This document shows, piece after piece, positions 42,908 through 51,885 of a stretch of 64,000 nucleotides of DNA. Source of the stretch: Microbacterium paraoxydans (GTDB lineage: Bacteria; Actinomycetota; Actinomycetes; Actinomycetales; Microbacteriaceae); contig NZ_JAGTUK010000002.1 in NCBI RefSeq assembly GCF_018224615.1, forward strand, positions 620,001 to 684,000. Reading direction: 5' to 3'. The notes beneath the pieces are model-generated. The model saw only the letters and a list, made by a program, of their open reading frames with translations, was not told the DNA's origin and made no database searches. Every line of letters starts with the position of its first letter. The stretch's first letter is position 1. A program made the position numbers and the translations under genes.

Positions 42908-44161
42908 TCAGGCGAGCGCGTCGACCAGCGGGCGGAACTTGACGCGGGTCTCCAGCAGTTCGCTCTCGGGGTCGGACCCGGCGACGATCCCGGCCCCGGC
43001 GTAGGCGGTCACCCCGATGGCGCCCGCGGTCGCCGTGAACTGCGCGCACCGGAGCGCGATCGCCCACTCGCCGTTCCCGTCCGCGTCGACCCACCCGACC
43101 GGTCCGGCGTAGCGTCCGCGGTCGAACGGCTCCAGGTCGCGGATGGCGGAGATGGCGGCGGCGGTGGGGGTGCCGGCGACGGCCGCGGTCGGGTGCAGTG
43201 CACACACGAGGTCGAGCGCCGTCTTCCCGTCCTCGAGCTCGCCCTCCACGTCGGTCGCGAGGTGGAACAGGTTGGGCAGCTTGAGCAGGAACGGCTGCTC
43301 GCTCGCGGCGAGGGCCCTGGTGTGCGGCCGCAGTTCCGTGAGCACGCTCTGCACCGCGTACTGGTGCTCGTCGAGGTCCTTGATGCTGGAGGCCAGGTGG
43401 GTCGACGCGGCCGTGTCGGCGTCGGCGTCGGCACCGCGGCCGATGGTTCCGGCGAGCACGCGGGCCGTGACGGTGCCGTCCTGCACGGTCACGAGGGTCT
43501 CCGGGCTCGCGCCGATGAGTCCGTCGACCGCGAATGCCCACGTGTCGGGGTAGCCGGTCGCGAGCGCCCGTACGAGGCGGCGCAGGTCGGAGCCGGCGGG
43601 GACCGTGCCGCGGAGGTCGCGCGCGAGCACGACCTTGCTGAGCTCTCCGTCCGCGATGCGCTCGAGGGCGGCGCGGACCGAGTCCTGGTAGCCCTGCGGG
43701 GTCTGTGCGCCGGGGCCGACCGTGCCCGCCCAGTGCGGGCCGTACGGGCGGGTCTGGAGCGCGGGAGCGTGCGACGTGTCCGTGGCCAGGCGGATGCGCG
43801 TCTCCCAGAAGCGATCCCCGTGGCGGCCGAGCACGCGCGACGGGATCGTCAGCACGCTGTCGGCGGTGGACGACGGGTCGAACGTGAAGGCGCCGAACGC
43901 CACGAGCCCGGTGCCGGGGAGGCGCACGGGGTCGGAGACCTCGGCCTCCGCGGACATGCCGCGCCAGAGGGTCGCGAGGGCTTCGAGGCGCGTCTGCCCC
44001 GGCTCGGCGGTCGGGCGGATCTCGGCGAACGGCTCGCCGACCGCGACGATCCCGTCTCCGCGGCGGAGCCAGGCGAGGGGGCGTGCGGGGTCGGCGTAGG
44101 CGAGGAGGTCTTCGACCGGGTCGATCTGTCGGGTCTCCACGACCAGGTGGGTGTGATGCAC
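42908..44161 (-). CDS. menF: isochorismate synthase
   Basis: A 417-residue chorismate-binding enzyme that converts chorismate to isochorismate for MenD. The C-terminal catalytic half has the family motifs SPETLV, VRVLAGTIGRG, AALHPTAAVAGTPTAAA and EFDRGRYAGPVGWVDADGNGEWAIALRCA. GTG 44161 has TAGGCT 6 bases upstream (44168-44173), a leaderless arrangement. The gene is convergent with ppk2 and divergent from DUF402. Siderophore use (EntC-like) cannot be excluded from sequence, but menD and menG nearby favour menaquinone. Confidence 0.92.
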   Translation of the reverse strand: MHHTHLVVETRQIDPVEDLLAYADPARPLAWLRRGDGIVAVGEPFAEIRPTAEPGQTRLEALATLWRGMSAEAEVSDPVRLPGTGLVAFGAFTFDPSSTADSVLTIPSRVLGRHGDRFWETRIRLATDTSHAPALQTRPYGPHWAGTVGPGAQTPQGYQDSVRAALERIADGELSKVVLARDLRGTVPAGSDLRRLVRALATGYPDTWAFAVDGLIGASPETLVTVQDGTVTARVLAGTIGRGADADADTAASTHLASSIKDLDEHQYAVQSVLTELRPHTRALAASEQPFLLKLPNLFHLATDVEGELEDGKTALDLVCALHPTAAVAGTPTAAAISAIRDLEPFDRGRYAGPVGWVDADGNGEWAIALRCAQFTATAGAIGVTAYAGAGIVAGSDPESELLETRVKFRPLVDALA

Positions 44162-44215
44162 GTGTCCAGCCTAGGCCGCGGCGCCCGAGGCGATCCCGCG
44201 TCGTAGGGTGGGCGG

Positions 44216-44779
44216 ATGAGCGACGCCCGCCCCGCATCCGGCACCGAGATGATCTTCCAGTGGCGCAAGTGGGACGGGTCTCCGCACTGGCGCCACGAGT
44301 GCGTCTACCTCGGGTCCGACGGGTGGGGTGACTGGGTCGGGCAGCCCACCGGCTGGCACAGCATCCGGCCGGGTGCGCAGTTCCACGCCGCGACGCCCAA
44401 CGTCACGCTGGTCCCGCCGAGCCGCGACTTCGCGCTGACCGTCAACCGGCGGCATCCGCGCGGTATGCGCATCTACATCGACCTGGGCTGGGAGGTGCGG
44501 TGGTCCGACGATCCGCTCCTGGTCACGGGGATCGACATGGATCTCGACGTCGTGCGCGTCGAGGGGGAGCGGGGCACCTGGGTCGACGACCGCGACGAGT
44601 GGGCCGAGCACAGCGCCGCGTACGGGTACCCCGCCGACGTCATGACCCACCTGGAGGCCCTGGCGCTCGACCTGGAGGAGCGGGTGCGGGGGCGGGTCGC
44701 GCCGTTCGACGATGCCACTGCGGATGTCTGGCTCGACCGGCTGGAGGCACTCGACCTCGCGCCTAGACTGAACGCGTGA
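44216..44779 (+). CDS. DUF402 domain protein
   Basis: A 187-residue protein of the DUF402 (FAU1-like) family, a beta-barrel with a conserved HxRWK-like core: EMIFQWRKWDGSPHWRHECVYLG, later FALTVNRRHPRGMRIYIDLGWEV. Some members are ribonuclease or nucleoside phosphatase-like. Function here is unknown. TAGGGT (44204-44209) lies 6 bases before the ATG. Its stop overlaps the menG start by four bases, so it leads the menG transcript. Confidence 0.85.
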   Translation: MSDARPASGTEMIFQWRKWDGSPHWRHECVYLGSDGWGDWVGQPTGWHSIRPGAQFHAATPNVTLVPPSRDFALTVNRRHPRGMRIYIDLGWEVRWSDDPLLVTGIDMDLDVVRVEGERGTWVDDRDEWAEHSAAYGYPADVMTHLEALALDLEERVRGRVAPFDDATADVWLDRLEALDLAPRLNA

Positions 44780-45495
44780 CCCCGAACGAGAAGAACCGCG
44801 CCGACCTTGGCAAGGACCCCGCCCGCGTGAGCGGCATGTTCGATCAGGTCGCGGCGGGCTACGACCGCACGAACACGGCCATGACGTTCGGGAACGACGC
44901 GCTGTGGCGTGCGGCGACCACGCGGGCCGTCGCGCCCCGTCCGGGTGAGCGCATCCTCGACCTCGGAGCGGGCACCGCGTCGTCGTCGGCGTCGCTGGCC
45001 CGCAGTGGCGCGCAGGTCGTGGCGGCCGACTTCTCGCCCGGCATGCTCGCGGAGGGTCGTCGTCGTCACGGGGCGATGCGCAACCTGTCGTTCGTGCAGG
45101 CCGATGCCACCGACCTCCCGTTCGCGGACGACGAGTTCGATGCGGTCACGATGTCGTATGCCCTGCGCAACGTGAACGACCCGAAGAAGGCGCTGCGCGA
45201 GCTGTACCGCGTGACCAAGCCCGGCGGCCGGCTGGTGATCAACGAGTTCTCGACCCCGCCGGGCAAGCTGTTCCGTGGGGCCTACCGCTTCTACAACGCG
45301 CAGGTGCTGCCGCGCGTGGCCAGGGTCGCCGGGACGAACGGCGACGCGTACGACTATCTGAACGAGTCCATCCGCGAGTGGCCCGACCAGAAGCGCCTGT
45401 CCGCGTGGATCCGCGAGGCGGGATGGCAGGACGTCGCGTACCGCAACCTCACGTTCGGCATCGTCGCGCTGCACCGCGCGCGCAAGCCCGCGTGA
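44776..45495 (+). CDS. menG: demethylmenaquinone methyltransferase
   Basis: A 239-residue SAM-dependent methyltransferase of the UbiE/MenG family; it makes menaquinone from demethylmenaquinone. The SAM-binding motif is ILDLGAGTASSSASLA, followed by VVAADFSPGML and QADATDLPFADDEFDAVTMSYALRNVND, which are diagnostic. TAGACT (44764-44769) lies 6 bases before GTG 44776, overlapping the end of DUF402, so it may also have its own promoter. Confidence 0.95.
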   Translation: MTPNEKNRADLGKDPARVSGMFDQVAAGYDRTNTAMTFGNDALWRAATTRAVAPRPGERILDLGAGTASSSASLARSGAQVVAADFSPGMLAEGRRRHGAMRNLSFVQADATDLPFADDEFDAVTMSYALRNVNDPKKALRELYRVTKPGGRLVINEFSTPPGKLFRGAYRFYNAQVLPRVARVAGTNGDAYDYLNESIREWPDQKRLSAWIREAGWQDVAYRNLTFGIVALHRARKPA

Positions 45496-45538
45496 GCACG
45501 GCGCGAACCGCGACATCCGACGCGGGTAGGCTGGGAGC

Positions 45539-46600
45539 GTGACTTCGAGCCCCCACCCCCCGGGTTCGCGACTGGCGAGCCGTCTCGGCTTCAGCGATCG
45601 CGTGTTCATCGGCCCCGCCGCGCGTCGGGTGGCCCGCACGATCGAAGACGGGCTCGAGCTGGTGGAGACCGGTCTCGCGGACGACGTCCGGGTCGCGGAT
45701 CCGCTGGCCGATGCCGCCAGCCGGTACCTGTACGAGGCGGGCGGCAAGCGCATCCGCCCCGTGCTCACTCTTCTCGCCGCACAGCTCGGCGACGGCAACA
45801 CCCGTGAGGTGATCGACGTCGCGAAGGCGCTCGAGATCACGCACCTCGGGTCGCTGTACCACGACGACGTCATGGACGGTGCCGACCGCCGTCGCGGCGT
45901 TCCGGCCGCGCATGCGGTCTGGGGCAACAACATCGCCATCCTCACCGGCGACATCCTGTTCTCGCGCGCCAGCCAGCTCATGTCGCGGCTCGGCGACCGC
46001 GCCATCCGTCTGCAGGCCGACACGTTCGAGCGTCTCGTGCTCGGGCAGATGCACGAGACTCTGGGCCCGCAGCCCGAGGACGACCCGATCGCGTTCTACA
46101 TCCAGGTCCTGGCGGACAAGACCGGGTCGCTGATCGCGGCGGCGACGCAGGGCGGAGTGATCTTCTCGAACGCGCCGGCCGAGTACGAGGAGCCGCTGCG
46201 CGTCTACGGAGAGAAGATCGGCGTCGCGTTCCAGCTGCTCGACGATGTGATCGACCTGTCGGCGAAGCCGGAGGAGACCGGCAAGGTTCCCGGTACCGAT
46301 CTGCGCGCCGGCGTGCCGACCATGCCCTACCTGCTGCTGAAGGCGCAGAAGGACGCGGTGGCGGAGGATCTGGCGGCTCGGATCGACGACGGCGTGGCGT
46401 TGATCGCGGACGGCGCCGATCCCGCGATCCTCGACGGCCCCCTGGACGAGTTGCGCGACCACCCGGTCACGCAGAAGACCCTCGAGCTCGCGCACGCATG
46501 GACCCAGGAGGCGATCGACGCCCTCGGTCCCCTCCCGCGCGGCACCGTGCGCGAGGCATTGACCCGATTCGCCGAGACCCTCGCCGAGCGCTCGAGCTGA
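45539..46600 (+). CDS. long-chain polyprenyl diphosphate synthase
   Basis: A 353-residue trans-prenyltransferase that builds the menaquinone side chain. The first aspartate-rich motif is YHDDVMDGADRRRG (DDVMD at 109-113), the second is FQLLDDVIDLSAK. GGKRIRPVL and KTGSLIAAA are conserved. The chain length cannot be read from sequence with certainty, though small residues before DDVMD suggest a long product. TAGGCT (45527-45532) lies 6 bases before GTG 45539: leaderless. Follows menG by 43 bases. Confidence 0.93.
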   Translation: MTSSPHPPGSRLASRLGFSDRVFIGPAARRVARTIEDGLELVETGLADDVRVADPLADAASRYLYEAGGKRIRPVLTLLAAQLGDGNTREVIDVAKALEITHLGSLYHDDVMDGADRRRGVPAAHAVWGNNIAILTGDILFSRASQLMSRLGDRAIRLQADTFERLVLGQMHETLGPQPEDDPIAFYIQVLADKTGSLIAAATQGGVIFSNAPAEYEEPLRVYGEKIGVAFQLLDDVIDLSAKPEETGKVPGTDLRAGVPTMPYLLLKAQKDAVAEDLAARIDDGVALIADGADPAILDGPLDELRDHPVTQKTLELAHAWTQEAIDALGPLPRGTVREALTRFAETLAERSS

Positions 46601-46655
46601 CGCGGCGTGCGGCCTCGCGCCGTGCGACGCCGGTGACGGCATACGAAAGGACCTC

Positions 46656-48029
46656 ATGACCAAGCTTCGACTGGCCATCGTCGGCGCCGGCCCCGCCGGC
46701 ATCTACGCAGCGGACATCCTGCTGAAGGCCGAGCGCAAGTTCGACGTCTCGATCGACCTGTTCGAGCAGCTTCCGGCGCCGTACGGTCTCGTGCGATACG
46801 GGGTCGCGCCCGACCACCCGCGCATCAAGGGCATCATCACGGCGCTGCGCGATGTGCTCGACCGCGGCGACATCCGCCTGTTCGGCAATGTCCGCTTCGG
46901 CGAGGACATCACGCTGGAGGACCTCAAGCGTCACTATCACGCGGTGATCTTCGCGACCGGCGCCATCCGCGACACCTCCCTCGACATCCCCGGGATCGAC
47001 GCGATCGGCTCGTACGGCGCGGCCGACTACGTCAGCTGGTTCGACGGGCACCCCGACGTGCCGCGCGAGTGGCCGCTCGATGCGGAGTCGGTGGCGGTGC
47101 TCGGCAACGGCAACGTGGCGCTCGACGTCTCGCGCATGCTCGCCAAGCACGCCGAGGATCTGCTGGTGACCGAGGTGCCGGAGAACGTGTACGAGGGCCT
47201 GAAGGCGAGCGCGGTGACCGACGTGCACGTGTTCGGTCGCCGTGGCCCTGCGCAGGTGAAGTTCACGCCGCTGGAGCTGCGCGAGCTCGGCGAGCTGCGC
47301 GACGTCGACATGGTCGTGTACGACGAGGACTTCGACTACGACGAGGCGGCGCGCGACGCGATCTCCAGCAACAAGCAGGTCATGGTGATCGACCGCATCC
47401 TGCAGTCGTGGCGCACGCGCGACTCGGTCAACAACGCGGGTGGCACGGCCTCCCGCCGACTGCATCTACACTTCTGGGCGAAGCCGGTCGAGGTCCGCAA
47501 GGACGAGCAGGGCCGCGTCGCCGCTCTGGTGTACGAGCGCACGAAGCCCGACGGGCAGGGCGGCGCGATCGGCACGGGTGAGCTGCGTGAGGTCCCGGTG
47601 CAGGCGCTGTACCGCGCGATCGGGTACTTCGGCTCCCCGCTTCCAGGCGTTCCGTTCGACAAGAAGCACGGGGTCATCCCGAACCGCGAGGGTCAGGTGC
47701 TGGCGAAGGACTCCAACGAGCGCGTGCCCGGCGTGTACGCCACGGGGTGGATCAAGCGCGGCCCGGTGGGCCTGATCGGGCACACGAAGTCCGACGCGAT
47801 GGAGACGGTCCGCCACGTCATCAACGACCAGGGTTCCTGGTGGCACCCGGAGGACCCGTCCGAAGACGCGATCCCGGCGCTGCTGGCGGAGCGCGGCGTC
47901 GCGTGGACCGACCTCGACGGCTGGCACCGTCTCGACGAGCACGAGATCGCGCTGGGAGCTCCGCAGGAGCGTGCCCGCGTGAAGGTCGTGCCGCGCGAGG
48001 AGATGGTGCGGGTGTCGCGCGGCGAGTGA
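46656..48029 (+). CDS. fprA: ferredoxin--NADP+ reductase, FprA-type
   Basis: A 457-residue FAD- and NADP-binding oxidoreductase of the adrenodoxin-reductase family. The FAD motif GAGPAGIYAAD starts the protein; APYGLVRYGVAPDHP, the second dinucleotide motif VLGNGNVALDVSRML and the C-terminal GWIKRGPVGLIGHTKSDA are characteristic. It passes electrons from NADPH to ferredoxin. AAAGGA lies 4 bases before the ATG. It is separate from the menaquinone genes upstream. Confidence 0.93.
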   Translation: MTKLRLAIVGAGPAGIYAADILLKAERKFDVSIDLFEQLPAPYGLVRYGVAPDHPRIKGIITALRDVLDRGDIRLFGNVRFGEDITLEDLKRHYHAVIFATGAIRDTSLDIPGIDAIGSYGAADYVSWFDGHPDVPREWPLDAESVAVLGNGNVALDVSRMLAKHAEDLLVTEVPENVYEGLKASAVTDVHVFGRRGPAQVKFTPLELRELGELRDVDMVVYDEDFDYDEAARDAISSNKQVMVIDRILQSWRTRDSVNNAGGTASRRLHLHFWAKPVEVRKDEQGRVAALVYERTKPDGQGGAIGTGELREVPVQALYRAIGYFGSPLPGVPFDKKHGVIPNREGQVLAKDSNERVPGVYATGWIKRGPVGLIGHTKSDAMETVRHVINDQGSWWHPEDPSEDAIPALLAERGVAWTDLDGWHRLDEHEIALGAPQERARVKVVPREEMVRVSRGE

Positions 48030-48092
48030 ACCCTCGCGAATCGCGGTAGCGCGCTCCGCGGTGCGCCACGTGGATCACCCTAGGCTGGCGGC

Positions 48093-49124
48093 ATGCGACA
48101 CCGCCCCCTCCTGGCCCTCGCGGCCATCACTGTGCTGCTGCTGACCGGATGCGCTCCCGAGCCCGAGCCCACGGAGACGTCGACGCCGTCGCCGTCCGCG
48201 TCGCCGACGCCGACCGCGGAGCCGATCGTCGCCCCCACTCCGGCCTTCGACGTGACCTGCAACGACGTCGCGGCGGAGATGGCGACCGCGACGGGTTCCG
48301 AGGCCGGAGCGGTGGCCGAAGTGCTCGGGGTGTGGTCGGCGCCGAACTGGTATCCGGGCCCGGCGCAGCACATGTTCCAACGGGCGGGCGGCATCGCGTG
48401 CTCCGCGGGAACGACCGAGCGCAACTGGGAGGTCTCGATGGCTCCGGGGGCCGCGGCTCTGACGGCCGGGGCGGAGTCGCGCGGCGGGTACGCCGGCGAG
48501 GAAGCCCGCTGCGAGGTTGGCGGGTACTGCTTCTTCCAGGTCGTGGAGGGCGACGTGCTGGTGTCCGGCGCGGCCCGCGATGAGGCACTCGGCCCCGATG
48601 ATGCGGAGGCGATCGAGGCCGGACTCCGTCGCCTCGGTGCAGCCGCCGCGGCCTCGCTGCGCGACGTGGAGACGACGGAGAGCGAGATCGTGGGGGTGGA
48701 GTGCTCGCGGCTCCTCACCGACGTCGAGCTCGGTGAGGAGCTCGGCGCCGAGGTGCACCTGATCAACCAGTTCGGCGGGTGGTCGATCCCGAGCGAGGTG
48801 TATCAGACGATCAACGGCTCCCGTATCTGTTACTACGCCTCGGGTGAAGACGAGTACAGCGCGCAGGGCTACCTGATGCTCACGTCTCTGCCGGGCGGCG
48901 CATGGGCGTTCGAGCGGATCGAGGGCGAGGAGCCGGTCGAGGTCGCGGGTGCGGATGCGGCGCTGACGGGCGTGGACGAGCAGGGTCGGACGGTGCTCGA
49001 CGTCCTCGTCGGGACGGATTGGCTGCGTCTGACCACGTTCCAGGGGTCCGGCATCAGCGACCTCGCGCCGCTGGCGACGACCATCGTGGAGAACTTCGGA
49101 GTCAGCCGTCCCGGGGGTCAGTAG
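48093..49124 (+). CDS. hypothetical lipoprotein
   Basis: A 343-residue secreted lipoprotein. Signal peptide residues 1-19 end in lipobox LLTGC with Cys20, followed by a Pro/Thr/Ser-rich linker (about 21-50). The folded part has two similar halves, each beginning with a Cys strand (VTCNDVAAEMATATG and VECSRLLTDVELGEELG), so an internal duplication is likely. Family not recognised. TAGGCT (48081-48086) lies 6 bases before the ATG: leaderless. Confidence 0.75.
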   Translation: MRHRPLLALAAITVLLLTGCAPEPEPTETSTPSPSASPTPTAEPIVAPTPAFDVTCNDVAAEMATATGSEAGAVAEVLGVWSAPNWYPGPAQHMFQRAGGIACSAGTTERNWEVSMAPGAAALTAGAESRGGYAGEEARCEVGGYCFFQVVEGDVLVSGAARDEALGPDDAEAIEAGLRRLGAAAAASLRDVETTESEIVGVECSRLLTDVELGEELGAEVHLINQFGGWSIPSEVYQTINGSRICYYASGEDEYSAQGYLMLTSLPGGAWAFERIEGEEPVEVAGADAALTGVDEQGRTVLDVLVGTDWLRLTTFQGSGISDLAPLATTIVENFGVSRPGGQ

Positions 49125-49161
49125 CGCCGTGGGCTAGCCTGGCGGCGACGGGGGGAGACGC

Positions 49162-50172
49162 ATGGCCGACTGGGTCCCGGATGTGCTGGGCGAGGAGTTC
49201 GAGCAGCTGACGCTCGACCTGGGCGTTGACGAGCAGGGGCCCGTGGTCGCCACACTCGTGCGTGCGCTTCCGGCGCCCGGCGGCTGGTGGGAGCGCGCAC
49301 GCGGGCGTCGTCGGCTGCTGGGCGGCGTGGACGTGCTGTACGTGCACGGGTGGTCGGACTACTTCTTCCAGAAGCGTCTGGCCCGCTTCTGGACCGCGCG
49401 CGGGGCGCGCTTCTTCGCGCTGGATCTGCGCAAGTACGGCCGGAGCCTGCGGGAGGGGCAGACGCCGGGCTACATCACGGATCTGGCGACCTACGACGAG
49501 GACATCGCGGCCGCGCTGGCCGCGATGGGCCGCGGCGACGGGGGAGAGGAGTCCGCGCGGCGGTTGATCCTCCTCGGTCACTCGACGGGTGGGCTCACCC
49601 TGAGCCTGTGGGCGTCGCGGCATCCGCACGCGGCCGATGCGCTCATCCTGAACAGCCCCTGGCTGGAGTTCCAGTTCGCACCGGTGCGCGCGGCGATCGC
49701 CCCGATGGTCGAGCTGCAGGCCCGCATTCGGCCGCTCGACGCGGCACCCCAGGTCGACCTCGGCTTCTACACGCGCGCCCAGCAGGAGGTCGCCGATCCG
49801 GACGACCCGATGGACGTGAACCTGGCCTGGCGGCCGGTACAGACCATGGCCGTGTACGCCGGGTGGCTGAACGCCATCCTGTCTGGTCACCGCACCGTGG
49901 CGGCCGGCCTGTCCATCGAGGCGCCGGTGTGCGTCCTGCTGTCCGCGCGCTTCGCCCCGCCCACGCGGTGGTCGGACGACCTCACGTCCGCGGACTCGGT
50001 GCTCGTGGTCGATGACATCGCCCGTGCCGCGCTTCGTCTGGGCTCGACCGTGACCGTCGAGCGCATCGACGGTGCCCTGCACGACGTGTTCCTCTCACGC
50101 CACGAAGCGCGAGAAGACGCGTATCGACGTCTTCACCGGTGGGTCGTGGGCTGGCGCGCCTCTCACACGTAG
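49162..50172 (+). CDS. alpha/beta hydrolase (serine aminopeptidase S33 / monoglyceride lipase type)
   Basis: A 336-residue hydrolase. VLYVHGWSDYFFQKRLARFW is the oxyanion region, LLGHSTGGLTLSLWASRH the nucleophile elbow with Ser, and the C-terminal GALHDVFLSRHEAR the catalytic His. RFFALDLRKYGRSLREGQTPGYITDLATYDEDI matches monoglyceride-lipase-like proteins. No signal peptide. A GGGGGGAG ribosome site lies 5 bases before the ATG, and TAGCCT (49135-49140) is a likely -10 with a 15-base leader. Overlaps the convergent GntR gene by 10 bases. Confidence 0.85.
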   Translation: MADWVPDVLGEEFEQLTLDLGVDEQGPVVATLVRALPAPGGWWERARGRRRLLGGVDVLYVHGWSDYFFQKRLARFWTARGARFFALDLRKYGRSLREGQTPGYITDLATYDEDIAAALAAMGRGDGGEESARRLILLGHSTGGLTLSLWASRHPHAADALILNSPWLEFQFAPVRAAIAPMVELQARIRPLDAAPQVDLGFYTRAQQEVADPDDPMDVNLAWRPVQTMAVYAGWLNAILSGHRTVAAGLSIEAPVCVLLSARFAPPTRWSDDLTSADSVLVVDDIARAALRLGSTVTVERIDGALHDVFLSRHEAREDAYRRLHRWVVGWRASHT

Positions 50173-50795
50173 TACATGGCGCGGGCGAGGCGCTCGGCCT
50201 CGTCTCCGTCTCCACGCACGACGGCTGCCTCGAAGTCGTCGTACACCTGTCGCATGCGCTCGCGATCGCCGCGCGGAACCACCCACGCGCGGAGGTTGCG
50301 GGCGAGCGCGACGTCGACGTCGTCGATCAGCATGCGGTGCTGGTGGTTCCCGCTGTGGTCGGCGAGGTATGCGAACACCGCCCACCGCGAGGGGGAGGTC
50401 GATGCGGCGTCTCGCAGCGAATGACGCACGTCCGCCATGAGGCGCACCACCTGCTGGCGTTCCGCGGGGCTGAGCCGGGGAACGGCCATGCGGGCGGCGA
50501 TGCCGGCCTGGTAGCCCGCGAACTCGAGCGACTGCGTCACGACCGCCGAGGTGACTTCGGTCACCTCGGTGTATCTGCTCGGGTACATGGTGACGAGGCC
50601 GAGCCGTTCCAGTCGCTGCAGCGCTTCGCGAACCGGAGTACGCGAGACGTGCAGCTCATCCGCGACGTCCACATCGCGGATGCGTTCGCCTTCGTTCAGT
50701 TCACCCTCGACGATCAGTTTTCCGATGTGGTGGAAGACTTCGTCGGCAAGCAGCTGCTTGCTCTCCCCGATGGTCTTCGTATCGACGTGCCCCAT
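50163..50795 (-). CDS. GntR-family regulator, FadR/FCD type
   Basis: A 210-residue regulator. Residues about 12-75 are the GntR winged helix (GELNEGERIRDVDVADELHVSRTPVREALQRLERLGLV), followed by an all-helical FCD-like effector domain with HSGNHQHRMLIDD. FCD domains bind carboxylate ligands and often a metal; the usual metal His set is only partly clear. ATG 50795 is preferred over GTG 50825. The 365 bases upstream hold no convincing gene. Confidence 0.88.
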   Translation of the reverse strand: MGHVDTKTIGESKQLLADEVFHHIGKLIVEGELNEGERIRDVDVADELHVSRTPVREALQRLERLGLVTMYPSRYTEVTEVTSAVVTQSLEFAGYQAGIAARMAVPRLSPAERQQVVRLMADVRHSLRDAASTSPSRWAVFAYLADHSGNHQHRMLIDDVDVALARNLRAWVVPRGDRERMRQVYDDFEAAVVRGDGDEAERLARAMYYV

Positions 50796-51160
50796 GGACC
50801 AGCCCCCAGTTTCGCTTGTTGGCACGAGCCTCGCTCTCGACCGCGGTGCGGGAGCGGCGGTTCGTGCCGATCTTTCTCACCGGTGATCCGATGTGCGTGG
50901 GGGCGTGCAGCGGGCCGGTGAGCCGTACATTCGTTCCCTTCACCGATGGCGCGGACGGCATCGGACCGGGAGGACGCGGACTCGAGATGCCGCGCTTTCG
51001 TCCCCACGAGAGCGCCTGCGATTCCCGAGCGCATCGTCGCACGCGGGTGTCGCGCGACGATGGCGTCCGTGGTCCCGACGAGTCGGGACCGCTTCCAGTC
51101 TTCGTCAGGCACACCGATATTTCGATATGCGTTCACCGGGGAAATCGATCGGCGCACGAG
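50796..51160. other. gene-free region between gntR and yajQ, possible degenerate coding remnant
   Basis: No gene can be supported here. On the minus strand around 50975-51150 one frame reads VNAYRNIGVPDEDWKRSRLV and then a stretch of ordinary amino-acid composition, but no start, ribosome site or family match is seen; it could be a decayed gene. A perfect 8-bp hairpin (GGTCCCGA, loop CGAG, TCGGGACC) lies at 51071-51090, and an AT-rich CGATATTTCGATAT motif at 51116-51129. Confidence 0.35.
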
Positions 51161-51195
51161 AGAGGGGATCCGGCACACGGTGCCGGATCCCCTCT
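51161..51195 (-). terminator. yajQ hairpin terminator
   Basis: A perfect 16-bp stem (AGAGGGGATCCGGCAC and its complement) with an ACG loop lies 12 bases beyond the yajQ stop on the minus strand. No U-tract follows, as is common in this GC range. Confidence 0.75.
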
Positions 51196-51207
51196 GAGTC
51201 GTGCGAC

Positions 51208-51696
51208 CTAGCGGTAGTTGACGAACTGCAGGTCGATGTCCAGGTCGGAGCCCTTCAGGAGCGCGATCACCGCCTGGAGGTCGTCGCGGCTCTTGGATTG
51301 CACGCGCAGCTCGTCACCCTGGATCTGGCTCTTGACGCCCTTCGGGCCCTCGTCCCGGATGATCTTGCCGATCTTCTTCGCGTTCTCCGAGGAGATGCCG
51401 TCCTTGAGGCTCGAGACGATGCGGAACTCCTTGCCGCTCGCGAACGGCTCACCCGAGTCGAGGCTCTTCAGGGAGATGCCTCGCTTGATGAGCTTGGACT
51501 GGAAGACGTCGAGCACAGCCTTCGCCCGCTCCTCCGAGTTCGCGGTGATCAGGATCTGCTCGCCGCTCCACGCGATCGACGCCCCGGTGCCCTTGAAGTC
51601 ATAGCGCTGCTCGACCTCTTTCCGCGCCTGGTTCAGGGCGTTCTCGGCCTCCTGATGATCCACTTTCGAGACGATGTCAAACGAGCTGTCAGCCAT
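51208..51696 (-). CDS. yajQ: YajQ-family nucleotide/c-di-GMP-binding protein
   Basis: A 162-residue protein with two ferredoxin-like domains of the YajQ family: [34 protein letters not shown] at the start and [12 protein letters not shown] at the end are diagnostic. Some homologues bind cyclic di-GMP or nucleotides and affect transcription or virulence; the role in actinobacteria is not established. TACACT (51703-51708) lies 6 bases before the ATG: leaderless. Divergent from malE. Confidence 0.94.
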   Translation of the reverse strand: MADSSFDIVSKVDHQEAENALNQARKEVEQRYDFKGTGASIAWSGEQILITANSEERAKAVLDVFQSKLIKRGISLKSLDSGEPFASGKEFRIVSSLKDGISSENAKKIGKIIRDEGPKGVKSQIQGDELRVQSKSRDDLQAVIALLKGSDLDIDLQFVNYR

Positions 51697-51734
51697 ACAG
51701 GCAGTGTATCGAGCGCCCCCTCTCCCCGCCTCGG

Positions 51735-51748
51735 TGGAAGCGCTTCCA
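51735..51748. promoter_or_regulatory. LacI-type operator 1
   Basis: TGGAAGCGCTTCCA is a perfect 14-bp palindrome with the AAGCGCTT core typical of LacI/MalR-family operators. It lies 138 bases before malE and 27 bases beyond the yajQ -10. Confidence 0.75.
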
Positions 51749-51802
51749 GTTCGGGCCTCCTTCGCGGGGCCCATCACAGGTTGGTATCGACGTCGTTCTC
51801 GA

Positions 51803-51846
51803 TTGCGAACCCGCTTCTGAACGATGCATACTGTAAGCGCTTGCAG
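51803..51846 (+). promoter_or_regulatory. malE promoter with LacI-type operator 2
   Basis: TTGCGA (51803-51808), an 18-base spacer and CATACT (51827-51832) form a promoter. CTGTAAGCGCTTGCAG (51831-51846), a near-perfect palindrome with the same AAGCGCTT core as operator 1, overlaps the -10 end and the start site. Two sites about 96 bases apart would allow looping repression by a LacI-family protein not encoded here. Confidence 0.75.
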
Positions 51847-51885
51847 TCCTTGCAGGTTGAACAGCATTGAGAGAGGCACACACCA

